Source of the DNA: Calothrix sp. C42_A2020_038
GTDB lineage: Bacteria > Cyanobacteriota > Cyanobacteriia > Cyanobacteriales > Nostocaceae
NCBI GenBank assembly: GCA_015272395.1
Contig: JACYLQ010000025.1
Span: 1-40,919, forward strand
Direction: 5' to 3'
DNA length: 40,919 bases
Positions 18,359-25,356 of this stretch are shown here, in pieces. Position 1 is the stretch's first letter; every line of letters starts with the position of its first letter. A model generated the notes under the pieces. It had not been told where the DNA came from, searched no databases, and worked only from the letters and a program-made list of their open reading frames with translations. The translations under genes and the position numbers were made by a program.

Positions 18359-18829
18359 ATGACAATATATTTCTATAAAGTCTGTGACCCATACGGTTGT
18401 TTTTCCAATTTTTCTCTCCACGCAATTGAAATAGAGGGGACGATTTGGCCGACCGTTGAACATTATTACCAAGCGCAAAAGTTTGTGGGTAGTCTAGATG
18501 CTGCAATTATTCCAGCAATTTACGCAGCACAGACACCGGAAATTGCAGCAGCGCTAGGACGGGATTGTCGGCGATGTCTTCGTCCAGATTGGGATATAGT
18601 TAAAACCAAAGTTATGCAAAAAGCTGTCTATCAAAAGTTTTTTACCCACATCGACATTCGTGAAGTTCTGCTAAATACAGGAGAAGAATTACTTGTCGAA
18701 GATTCTCCATGTGATTATTTTTGGGGTTGTGGCGCCGATAAAAGTGGTCAAAACCATCTAGGCAAAATCCTGATGTACGTGCGCAACGAACTTCGGAACT
18801 TGCACTCGTGTAAAATTATAACAGTGTAA
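18359..18829 (+). CDS. NADAR-family protein (YbiA-like N-glycosidase)
   Basis: A 156-aa single-domain protein. Family hallmarks are FYKVCDPYGCFSNFSLHAIE at the start, WPTVEHYYQAQKF (about 31-43) and DYFWGCGADKSGQNHLGKIL (about 119-139). NADAR proteins act on ADP-ribose or ribosylated compounds. Known roles are the hydrolysis of riboflavin-pathway intermediates and, in some bacteria, removal of ADP-ribose from guanine in DNA as an antitoxin to DarT-type toxins. No DarT-like gene lies beside it, so a toxin-antitoxin role is not shown. The ATG at 18359 gives the usual length. It is convergent with lepB. Confidence 0.88.
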   Translation: MTIYFYKVCDPYGCFSNFSLHAIEIEGTIWPTVEHYYQAQKFVGSLDAAIIPAIYAAQTPEIAAALGRDCRRCLRPDWDIVKTKVMQKAVYQKFFTHIDIREVLLNTGEELLVEDSPCDYFWGCGADKSGQNHLGKILMYVRNELRNLHSCKIITV

Positions 18830-18832
18830 GCA

Positions 18833-18865
18833 AAAAAGAGCGCTTATATTTAAAGCACTCTTGGC
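18833..18865 (-). terminator. Rho-independent terminator of lepB
   Basis: On the minus strand, AAGAGTGCTT and AAGCGCTCTT pair with one mismatch around a short AT loop and are followed by a run of six U. It begins about 13 nt past the lepB stop. The stem could also slow transcription from the NADAR gene on the other strand. Confidence 0.75.
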
Positions 18866-18877
18866 GCTTATTAGGAA

Positions 18878-19516
18878 CTAAGGATACACAGGAGAGCGAT
18901 CAATACCACCGACTTTATTGAGTGGCCAAAATCTCACCACTGCACGACCAATAATATTTTCGCGAGGGACTAAACCCCAACAACGCCCATCATAACTTTG
19001 AGCGCGGTTGTCACCAAGTACAAGATATTGTCCTTCTGGTATCGTTGTGGGTCTGGATAAAAATGGTGGTTGTGGACCGGATGTGCAAACTTCAACCGAT
19101 GTTTGTTGGTTTTCAGCTAAATATTTTTCCGTTAATTGCTTGCCATCAACGAAAACTCGACCTTCCCGAATCTCAATTTTTTCTCCAGGTAGACCAATCA
19201 CGCGCTTAATAAATGCATCTTGATATTCTTCTCTTTGTAGTTCTTTAGTAGGTGAAAATACTACAATGTCACCACGTTGTGGGTCAGAAAATCTATACTT
19301 TAATTTATCAACTATAATCTTGTCAGCTTCCCACTGATTGGGAGTGCCATGAAGCGTTGGTTCCATCGAACCAGAAGGAATCCAACGTGCTTCGGCAACG
19401 AAAGTACGAATCCCTAATGCAAGAACTACGCTTAGTATAACCGTTCTGCCTAGTTCTCCGATCCATGAATGGTCAGGTTGTTTGTTCGAGTTATTGTCAG
19501 ACACTTGATTCTGCAT
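18878..19516 (-). CDS. lepB: Signal peptidase I
   Basis: A membrane-bound serine protease that removes Sec and Tat signal peptides on the outer face of the cytoplasmic or thylakoid membrane. The 212-aa protein has one N-terminal membrane helix (about 24-41, LGRTVILSVVLALGIRTFVA). The catalytic Ser50 lies in PSGSMEPTL, and the general base Lys104 in DAFIKRVIGLPGEKIEI. The box E-like GDNRAQSYDGRCWG is also present. All elements are intact. It is divergent from pyrC, 234 bp away. Confidence 0.96.
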   Translation of the reverse strand: MQNQVSDNNSNKQPDHSWIGELGRTVILSVVLALGIRTFVAEARWIPSGSMEPTLHGTPNQWEADKIIVDKLKYRFSDPQRGDIVVFSPTKELQREEYQDAFIKRVIGLPGEKIEIREGRVFVDGKQLTEKYLAENQQTSVEVCTSGPQPPFLSRPTTIPEGQYLVLGDNRAQSYDGRCWGLVPRENIIGRAVVRFWPLNKVGGIDRSPVYP

Positions 19517-19750
19517 GTAGTTACTTACAATAATAGATTGATACGCTGTTAATGTATCCGTCTAGGTTCATAGACGATATTTTTTTATCTTAACTATACA
19601 TAACTGATATTCGGGTGATGTTTCCATCTTGACGTGCTGCATGGGGCGGTAAAAATGAACTTTTTTGTCGTGATAGTTAAAAACTGATGGTTTAGAGGGC
19701 AACCAAGTTTAACCTAAAAACATAATCTTTACTTCCAAGGGGAAATTTGT

Positions 19751-21088
19751 GTGAGTGCATTTAACTCTATGTCATCTCCTACTAGTTTACTGATTCGCCG
19801 CGCAAGCATCATCTTACCTAACGGGGAAATGATGGTTGGTGATGTTCTTACGCGCGATAGCACGATAGTTGAAATCTCGCCCCAAATTGAAGCGAACTCA
19901 CCGACTATGGAAATTGACGCAGAAGGGTTAACTTTGTTGCCTGGAGTTATCGACCCACAGGTTCACTTCCGCGAACCAGGACTTGAACATAAGGAAAACT
20001 TATTTACTGCTAGTTGTGCTTGTGCCAAAGGCGGAGTCACTTCATTTTTAGAGATGCCGAATACAAGACCTCTAACTACTAATCAACAGACTTTAGACGA
20101 CAAGTTGCAGCGTGCCTCCCAAAAGTGCTTGGTTAATTATGGCTTTTTTATTGGAGCAACATCAGATAATTTACCTGATTTACTTTCTTGTACCCCTACG
20201 TGTGGAATCAAGATTTTTATGGGGTCGATGCATGGTCAACTATTAATAAATAGTGAAGCCCTACTCGATCAAATATTTGCTACTGGTAAACGTCTAATTG
20301 CAGTTCACGCTGAAGATCAGGAACGTATCAACCAGCGGCGCCAAGAGTTTGCAGGTATTACTGATCCAGCAGTTCATTCACAAATCCAAGATAACCAAGC
20401 AGCACTTCTAGCAACACAACTAGCGTTAAAACTTTCTAAAAAGTATCAACGGCGGTTGCATATTTTGCATATGTCCACAGCAGAAGAAGCTGAATTGTTA
20501 CGTCATGACAAACCTAGTTGGGTTACAGCAGAAGTTACACCGCAGCACTTGCTTTTAGATACAAGCGCTTATGCAAAAATCGGTACGCTTGCACAAATGA
20601 ATCCTCCTTTACGCACACTCCACGATCGGGAAGTGTTATGGCAAGCATTGCACGATGGTGTCATCGATTTTATTGCTACCGACCATGCACCTCATACTTT
20701 AGAGGAAAAAGCTCAACAGTACCCGAATAGCCCTTCTGGAATGCCTGGAGTCGAAACTTCCTTGGCATTGATGTTAACCGCAGCGATGGAAGGAAAATGT
20801 ACTATTCATCAAGTTGTAAACTGGATGTCAACTGCTGTGGCCAAGTCTTATCAGATACCAAATAAAGGCGCAATAGCTGTAGGTTATGATGCCGACTTAA
20901 TTATCGTTGACTTAAAAAATTATCGTCCTGTACTGCGAGAAGAGTTATTTACAAAGTGTGGATGGAGTCCTTTTGAAGGTTGGAATTTAACTGGATGGGT
21001 ACAAACCACAATTGTTGGTGGTCAAATTGTCTATCACCAAGGCAAACTTTGTACTTATGTGCGTGGTAAAGCTTTGCAATTTGGATAA
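19751..21088 (+). CDS. pyrC: Dihydroorotase-like amidohydrolase
   Basis: Expected to close carbamoyl-aspartate to dihydroorotate in pyrimidine synthesis. The 445-aa protein has the amidohydrolase barrel: GVIDPQVHFREPGLEHKE (about 66-82), a lysine in GIKIFMGSMHG that would be carboxylated, HAEDQ, LHILHMSTAEEAEL, and the late aspartate in FIATDHAPHTLEEKA. The first zinc ligand of the usual HxH motif is glutamine here (Q70-V-H72). As far as I recall, the cyanobacterial proteins share this change, so it is probably not a recent mutation. The GTG start is preceded by AAGGGGA; a start at residue 7 is possible. Confidence 0.88.
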   Translation: MSAFNSMSSPTSLLIRRASIILPNGEMMVGDVLTRDSTIVEISPQIEANSPTMEIDAEGLTLLPGVIDPQVHFREPGLEHKENLFTASCACAKGGVTSFLEMPNTRPLTTNQQTLDDKLQRASQKCLVNYGFFIGATSDNLPDLLSCTPTCGIKIFMGSMHGQLLINSEALLDQIFATGKRLIAVHAEDQERINQRRQEFAGITDPAVHSQIQDNQAALLATQLALKLSKKYQRRLHILHMSTAEEAELLRHDKPSWVTAEVTPQHLLLDTSAYAKIGTLAQMNPPLRTLHDREVLWQALHDGVIDFIATDHAPHTLEEKAQQYPNSPSGMPGVETSLALMLTAAMEGKCTIHQVVNWMSTAVAKSYQIPNKGAIAVGYDADLIIVDLKNYRPVLREELFTKCGWSPFEGWNLTGWVQTTIVGGQIVYHQGKLCTYVRGKALQFG

Positions 21089-21142
21089 TCTACTCAGTAC
21101 AGTTACGGTATGTAACAATAATCAATTTTTGATTCAATTAAT

Positions 21143-21168
21143 AACTCGCCAAGAGCGAGTTTTTTTTA
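21143..21168 (+). terminator. Rho-independent terminator of pyrC
   Basis: AACTCGC (21143-21149) and GCGAGTT (21155-21161) form a 7-bp stem around CAAGA, followed by about eight T. It lies 55 nt after the pyrC stop and separates pyrC from the long leader of the patS-like gene. Confidence 0.9.
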
Positions 21169-21757
21169 TCTATACTTCAACTTTCCAATTAATTAAAAAC
21201 TATTTTTGCGGTTTTTACTGACTGATAAATCTACTGATTCAAACAAAAAATACTTAGATATTCAATTATTTATGAAAAACAAAAATATTTAATGATTTAG
21301 ATACTTAAGCAAATAACTTTAAGTATTTTGTTTTTTTGACTTTACGGATAAATACTCAGGTTGAAAAAAAAACTCTATGTAAAGCTGATACAAAGTTCAA
21401 TTTTTTTTTGATCAATGTCAATGATAATAAAAAATTCACAACAGTTTTTCATTTCTTTATGCTTTTGGATAAAACATACATTTAATGCCAAATGGATACT
21501 TGGTTATATTAATCATGAACTAATGTATTAGGTAACTTGGATGACTTTTATTTCAGTCTTGTTCTGTCAGGTTAGTAATTTTTCAAAAAATAATCCCAAA
21601 ATTTCCGGTTGCTACAAAATCATGAGTGTAATAGCACAGAAGGCTTTTGCGAAGAAACTGAATGTCTGTTCCCTTCGTCTATAAAGCCTGTAATAATTTT
21701 ATTTTTTCAATAAATATTCGACTGATGAAACTATTAATTTAAATCGAGGAAAGAAAA
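21169..21757 (+). promoter_or_regulatory. Long AT-rich upstream region of the patS-like gene
   Basis: A region of 589 bp without a convincing ORF. TTCCGGTT (21603-21610) contains TCCGGT, close to the TCCGGA motif reported for heterocyst-specific (DIF-type) promoters of Anabaena. It is followed after 17 nt by TGTAAT (21627-21632), a plausible -10 box. Just downstream, AGGCTTT (21641-21647) plus GCGAAG can pair with CTTCGT plus AAAGCCT (21683-21689), giving a leader hairpin. A near-match to the NtcA box, GTA-N8-GAC, is at 21532-21545. All are inferences from motif similarity. Confidence 0.4.
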
Positions 21758-21850
21758 ATGATAGTATTATTTGACAGCGAAAGAGGTAGCGGTAGAGTTA
21801 AGGCATTAATATCTTTAGAGGATGACAGAGGTAGTGGTAGAATCAGTTAA
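21758..21850 (+). CDS. PatS-like heterocyst-inhibitor peptide with two RGSGR motifs
   Basis: A 30-aa ORF with a strong ribosome-binding site (GAGGAAAG, 21746-21753) and an ATG at 21758. Residues 1-13 read MIVLFDSERGSGR, which aligns without gaps to MLVNFCDERGSGR, the short form of Anabaena PatS (9 of 13 identical). Anabaena PatS stops there. This ORF continues with VKALIS and ends LEDDRGSGRIS, so a second RGSGR follows at residues 24-28. The second half (ALISLEDDRGSGR) looks like a duplicate of the first. In Anabaena, the ERGSGR or RGSGR peptide is made in developing heterocysts, moves to neighbours, and binds HetR to stop differentiation. Here two copies might be released by processing, or one might serve as an extended ligand (inference). 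It is convergent with the sigma-like gene 25 bp away. Confidence 0.82.
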   Translation: MIVLFDSERGSGRVKALISLEDDRGSGRIS

Positions 21851-21875
21851 ATTCCAACAATCCTTTATCCACTCT

Positions 21876-22508
21876 TTATAAATAACCCTCATCTTGAGCG
21901 AATTGACGCAATTTCGGTATACACTGGCGTTGATAAAAACTACTTAAAGTCGAGACTGTTAAACCGTACTCGCTCGCTAACTCTCTCCAACTTACTTCTG
22001 GTGGTAAGCGTTTCAAGATTAACACCTGACAATTTACATCCGGTCGTCCTTGAATATGAGTTTGGCGCAAGTCCCCGCTCTTGTCACACTTCGCCCACAG
22101 TTTTACGTTTTCTAAAATTGGAGGAGTATCCGGAGGCGCCGCAATATTCTCAATAGGGTCGTATATTTCACTCTTGTCGCCCGAAGATAACTGTAATACA
22201 TTTGATGGTGCTTTTCTAATCTGATCTTCTTGTATTTTTAAATACAAATCTTGCAGCCTGTGCTTTAAGTATACATTCAGCCAAGTAATAACGGTTCCTC
22301 GGTCAGGGTCATAACCTTCACATATGTTACGGCAGAAATATAGCCAAGTTTGCTGCAAACCATCTTGATAATAAGAACTATTCTCCTTCCAAAGCTTGCC
22401 AGCAACTAAACGAATGATTTGCGTCAAAAGTCGTTGGCGTTGTGGACTTCCTGGTGGATGTCCACAAGCTTCTTCAACTAACCGACGTAATTCCTCCAGT
22501 TGACTCAT
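21876..22508 (-). CDS. Sigma-70-like transcription factor (cyanobacterial short type)
   Basis: A 210-aa protein with a sigma region 2-like N-terminal half (YYQDGLQQTWLYFCRNICEG, then YDPDRGTVITWLNVYLKHRL). A linker rich in D, P and S follows, and then a C-terminal helix-turn-helix resembling region 4 (ILKRLPPEVSWRELASEYGL, then TVSTLSSFYQRQCIPKLRQF). Nostocales have many such ECF-like genes, often next to DUF1822/CHAT genes; none are here. It could be a true sigma factor or a sigma-derived regulator. It converges on the patS-like gene. Confidence 0.75.
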   Translation of the reverse strand: MSQLEELRRLVEEACGHPPGSPQRQRLLTQIIRLVAGKLWKENSSYYQDGLQQTWLYFCRNICEGYDPDRGTVITWLNVYLKHRLQDLYLKIQEDQIRKAPSNVLQLSSGDKSEIYDPIENIAAPPDTPPILENVKLWAKCDKSGDLRQTHIQGRPDVNCQVLILKRLPPEVSWRELASEYGLTVSTLSSFYQRQCIPKLRQFAQDEGYL

Positions 22509-22878
22509 ATCAGTAAAACTTCAGCTGCCGCACTGCGATACAACAGTTTTAATAGTGATTTATGATTTACATAAGCAGTATTACCCGCAATCGTGATATT
22601 ACCTGTTGGATGAGAAAAGGAAAAGAGGAAAAAGAAAAAAACAGAAGAAATTAGTTACTAAGCTTGATTCTTTGACGAATATCCCGAATATTCCAATTAG
22701 TGAGTTTAACCTGACTTTTCACGTCATGTGGAAAAACTAACGTAGAACCTGACCCCCAACCCGCGCTCTTGGAAGGGTGCAACTGCTCCCCTCTCCTTGC
22801 ACTCCTGGGGGTTGGGGGAGAGGTTTTTAACCCAAGGGTGAAAAGTCAGAGTTTAACAAAGGTGCAGATTTGACATCC
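22509..22878. other. Intergenic region holding a MITE
   Basis: Upstream of the sigma-like gene the sequence is AT-rich and purine-rich (GAAAAGGAAAAGAGGAAAAAG, 22613 onward, in part). The MITE at 22711-22849 fills the rest, up to the hairpin at the end of the TnpB element. No ORF was seen. Confidence 0.6.
22711..22849. mobile_element. Intact 139-bp MITE with terminal inverted repeats and 8-bp target duplication
   Basis: The ends are perfect 12-bp inverted repeats: CTGACTTTTCAC (22711-22722) and GTGAAAAGTCAG (22838-22849). The direct repeat AGTTTAAC flanks both sides (22703-22710 and 22850-22857), which is the mark of transposition. The inside has a second, looser inverted pair (ACCCCCAAC and GTTGGGGG). 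It has no coding capacity, so it would be moved by a transposase encoded elsewhere. One end is repeated, in inverse orientation, at 29650-29689. Confidence 0.88.
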
Positions 22879-22911
22879 TCACCGGGCACTCTGCCACGGT
22901 GATTCCAAAGA

Positions 22912-24139
22912 TCACTCTTTGAGCTTCCTCTTTCCCCGACTCGACTTACTTAGAGGAGTTTCCTCACCTAAGCAGAGGTCGATGTCTCCAGAGGCGTTTA
23001 ACGTTCCCATGTGCCCCACGGTACGAAGTGCAAGTTCCAAGATGTTGATAGCAGCGTTCCAGTCCCGGTCTAAAACAAACCCACATTGATGACAGCAATG
23101 TGTTCTTTGACTTAACGACTTCTTGACAACTTCCCCACAGTTAGAGCAGTTAGTACTGGTGTAGTGAGGTGGAACGGCAATCGTTGCCACCCCAAACACT
23201 TTGCCAAAATACTCCAACCAGTTGCGAAATGCCGACCAAGCCGCATCACTAATCGACAAGCGCCAGTTTCCGGTTCTTAACCATGTTCTGTACTTGCAAG
23301 TCCTCATAGGCAACCAAGTCGTTAGACTGGATAACGCACCTTGCCAACTTCACGGCAAAGTCTTTACGCTGCCTACTTACCTTCAAGTGCTTCCGACTTA
23401 AACGATTTCTCGCCTTGGCTCTATTCTTGGAACCTTTAGCTGTGCAAGAAAGTCTTTTGCTCAATCGTTTAAGTGCCTTTTCTGATTTCCTCAAGTGACA
23501 AGGGTTTTCTACGACCTGCCCGTTCGAGTCGGTGTAAAAATGTTTCAGTCCAACATCAAGACCCAGGGTCTTACCTGTTGGTTCTCGCTTCTCAATCCGT
23601 TCGACATCGAGACAAAACTGAACGTAATAGCCATCGGCACGACGAACAATCCGAACCCGCTTAATAGTCCCCGTCCTTAAGGACGGGGTCTTAATCAACT
23701 GGTAGAAATGCAAATCACGAGTTCCCCACAATTTGAAACTTCCAGCTTTAAACCCATCGGTGAAAGTGATAGAGCGTCTATCTTCAGACAGCTTCCAGCC
23801 ACAAGTTTTGTACTCAACACAACCATGTGTTTGGTACTTTTTAAAGCGTGGGAAACCTTTCTTCGCTACCTTCTTTTTACAGTTGTCGTAGAACCGAGCA
23901 ATAGCCGACCAAGCCCGTTCAGCAGAAGCTTGACGAGCCATCGAGTTGAGCTTGTTCGCCCAAGGGAACTCACGAGCAAGCACTTTACAATAAGCGCTCA
24001 GTTCATATCGCCCAATTCCCTTGTTATCCATCCAGTATCTGATGCAAGAATTGCGGACAAAACGCGCCGTACGAATGGCTTCATCAAGCCGCTCATACTG
24101 CTCGTTTGTTCCCTCAAGCTTTGCCTCAAATACCAGCAT
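22912..24139 (-). pseudogene. tnpB: RNA-guided endonuclease TnpB, frameshifted
   Basis: Two overlapping frames carry the two parts of one TnpB. The first (23249-24139) starts MLVFEAKLEGTNEQYERLDE, holds the RuvC-I aspartate in TLGLDVGLKHFYTDSNG and the RuvC-II glutamate in NDLVAYEDLQVQNMVKN, then stops after NRKLALVD. The second (22912-23313) takes up at LSISDAAWSAFRNWLEYFG, with a zinc ribbon (CSNCG ... CHQCG) and the RuvC-III aspartate in LDRDWNAAINIL. One extra base near 23252-23262 explains the break. All catalytic residues survive, so the damage is recent or the shift is tolerated. Programmed frameshifting is possible but unproven. Confidence 0.88.
23669..23688. repeat. Perfect 20-bp palindrome inside tnpB
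   Basis: CCCCGTCC-TTAA-GGACGGGG lies inside the reading frame, coding for PSLRTG within KTPSLRTGTIK. It resembles the element's own left-end hairpin (CCGTCCT-AGA-AGGACGG plus GGGC). The surrounding protein reads well without these residues, so it looks like an in-frame insertion of an end-type hairpin (inference). Confidence 0.7.
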
Positions 24140-24252
24140 TTTACGTTGATGTGGTTGATATAAAAATCATACCTTGAACACAAAATCAAGAAAAGCCGTC
24201 CTAGAAGGACGGGGCTTTAAACCCTTTATTTTCGGTAAAGTTTGGCGCCGCT

Positions 24253-24280
24253 TAGATTCCTGGGAGAAGTCGGGAATCTA
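24253..24280. repeat. Dispersed hairpin repeat, copy 2
   Basis: TAGATTCC (24253-24260) and GGAATCTA (24273-24280) form a perfect 8-bp stem around TGGGAGAAGTCG. It starts 6 bp past the truB stop. It is the same family as 3062-3092 and 25301-25333, and is possibly a terminator. Confidence 0.75.
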
Positions 24281-24286
24281 AATATT

Positions 24287-25177
24287 TCAACTTACAGGTT
24301 CAAATACCATAGTTGGAATCAACAAGTTATCTTTCAATTCCCCAATACCTAGAAATAAATTGTCCTCAGTATAAACTCGCAAGTATTGTGCATTGAGTTT
24401 AGTTGTGATTTTTGCTACACGCTGTCCCTGGCGCCATTTTAAGGCATGGTCTCCTGACAAGTTAATTTTAGAAAAATGCTGCAATGGTTGATCAGGCGAA
24501 GTTGGTTGAAAGTTTCCTGCCTGTATTTGCGTTTCTAGCATATCAATACTAACACTGCTAGCCAAATTAAAACCACTACTAACAGTACGTTGTAATGCGG
24601 CTAGTGTTCCACCTACATGTAAAGCTTCACCTAAGTCGCGTGCAATTGACCTGATGTAAGTACCCGTACCACAAGCTATCGCCACATCCAATTCTGGAAA
24701 CTCACCTCGGCGCCAATTTAAAACATTTATACTAAATACTTCCACTGTTCTCACAGGCGCCTCAACAGCAACACCTTGCCGCGCTAAATCATAAAGTCGC
24801 TTACCGTTGACTTGAATTGCACTGTAACTGGGTGGTATTTGGTTAATCTTACCTAAAAACTGCGACAATAAATCTTTAACATTTTCTAATTTTAACTCTG
24901 GACAAGCGCACAATTTGATTACTTCACCTTGTAAATCATCCGTTGTTGTAGTTATGCCAAAACGAATCGTAGCGTTATAAGCTTTGTAACTAGGCAGATA
25001 TTGTAGTAAGCGAGTAACCTTACCGAGGGCAATAGGTAATACACCAGTAGCGGCAGGGTCTAAAGTTCCAGCATGGCCAACACGTTTGAGATGCAGCAAC
25101 TTACGAACCTTCGCCACACAATCGTGCGAAGTCCAGCCAAATGGTTTGTTAAGATTCAGAAAGCCTTGCAATGACAT
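24287..25177 (-). CDS. truB: tRNA pseudouridine(55) synthase
   Basis: Makes pseudouridine 55 in the T-loop of tRNAs. The 296-aa protein begins [15 protein letters not shown], and the catalytic Asp40 is in [15 protein letters not shown]. It also has the motifs [38 protein letters not shown] and [18 protein letters not shown]-terminal PUA-like segment ([13 protein letters not shown] ... [17 protein letters not shown]) completes the family layout. It is single, downstream of no obvious operon partner, and followed by the hairpin repeat. Confidence 0.96.
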   Translation of the reverse strand: MSLQGFLNLNKPFGWTSHDCVAKVRKLLHLKRVGHAGTLDPAATGVLPIALGKVTRLLQYLPSYKAYNATIRFGITTTTDDLQGEVIKLCACPELKLENVKDLLSQFLGKINQIPPSYSAIQVNGKRLYDLARQGVAVEAPVRTVEVFSINVLNWRRGEFPELDVAIACGTGTYIRSIARDLGEALHVGGTLAALQRTVSSGFNLASSVSIDMLETQIQAGNFQPTSPDQPLQHFSKINLSGDHALKWRQGQRVAKITTKLNAQYLRVYTEDNLFLGIGELKDNLLIPTMVFEPVS

Positions 25178-25300
25178 ATTCTTAGGGACAGGTTAACCAA
25201 CAAATTTCAGCACCAACGCAAAATCATTGTAAACCTGCCCTGTAACAATCGTAATTGTTGCGGGACAAGCAGGATGCCTGTGTCACAAGAAACATAGAAC

Positions 25301-25333
25301 AGATTCCTTACTTCTTGAAGAAGTCAGGAATCT
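25301..25333. repeat. Dispersed hairpin repeat, copy 3
   Basis: AGATTCCT (25301-25308) pairs with AGGAATCT (25326-25333), and inside ACTTCTT pairs with AAGAAGT with one T/C mismatch between the stems. It is followed by a small duplication (AATCTTAAGAATCTTAAG). It lies 24 bp after the stop of the DUF1400 hydrolase gene. Confidence 0.8.
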
Positions 25334-25356
25334 TAAGAATCTTAAGGGTATACAAA

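Larger units (their letters stand above)
22879..24212 (-). mobile_element. IS200/IS605-type TnpB-only element
   Basis: The frameshifted tnpB gene is bordered by hairpins. The right side has TCACCG-GGCA-CTC-TGCC-A-CGGTGA (22879-22902), the left side CCGTCCT-AGA-AGGACGG (24196-24212). Hairpins near both ends and the lack of inverted terminal repeats fit this group, whose ends are recognised as folded single strands. There is no tnpA. The 3' end with its hairpin would correspond to the guide (omega) RNA region in active relatives. No GGCGCC lies inside the element, in line with foreign origin. Confidence 0.75.

Noticed and set aside
18245-18478. Minus-strand ORF overlapping the NADAR gene
   Set aside because: It overlaps a well-supported gene and has no family features.
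21532-21545. NtcA box for the patS-like gene
   Set aside because: GTA-N8-GAC has one mismatch in the core, so it is kept only as a weak note and not as a feature.
21622-21684. 20-codon upstream ORF before the patS-like gene
   Set aside because: No ribosome-binding site, and it coincides with the leader hairpin; probably chance.
22879-24212. Complete IS605 with tnpA
   Set aside because: No tnpA-like ORF on either side; only tnpB and end hairpins are present.
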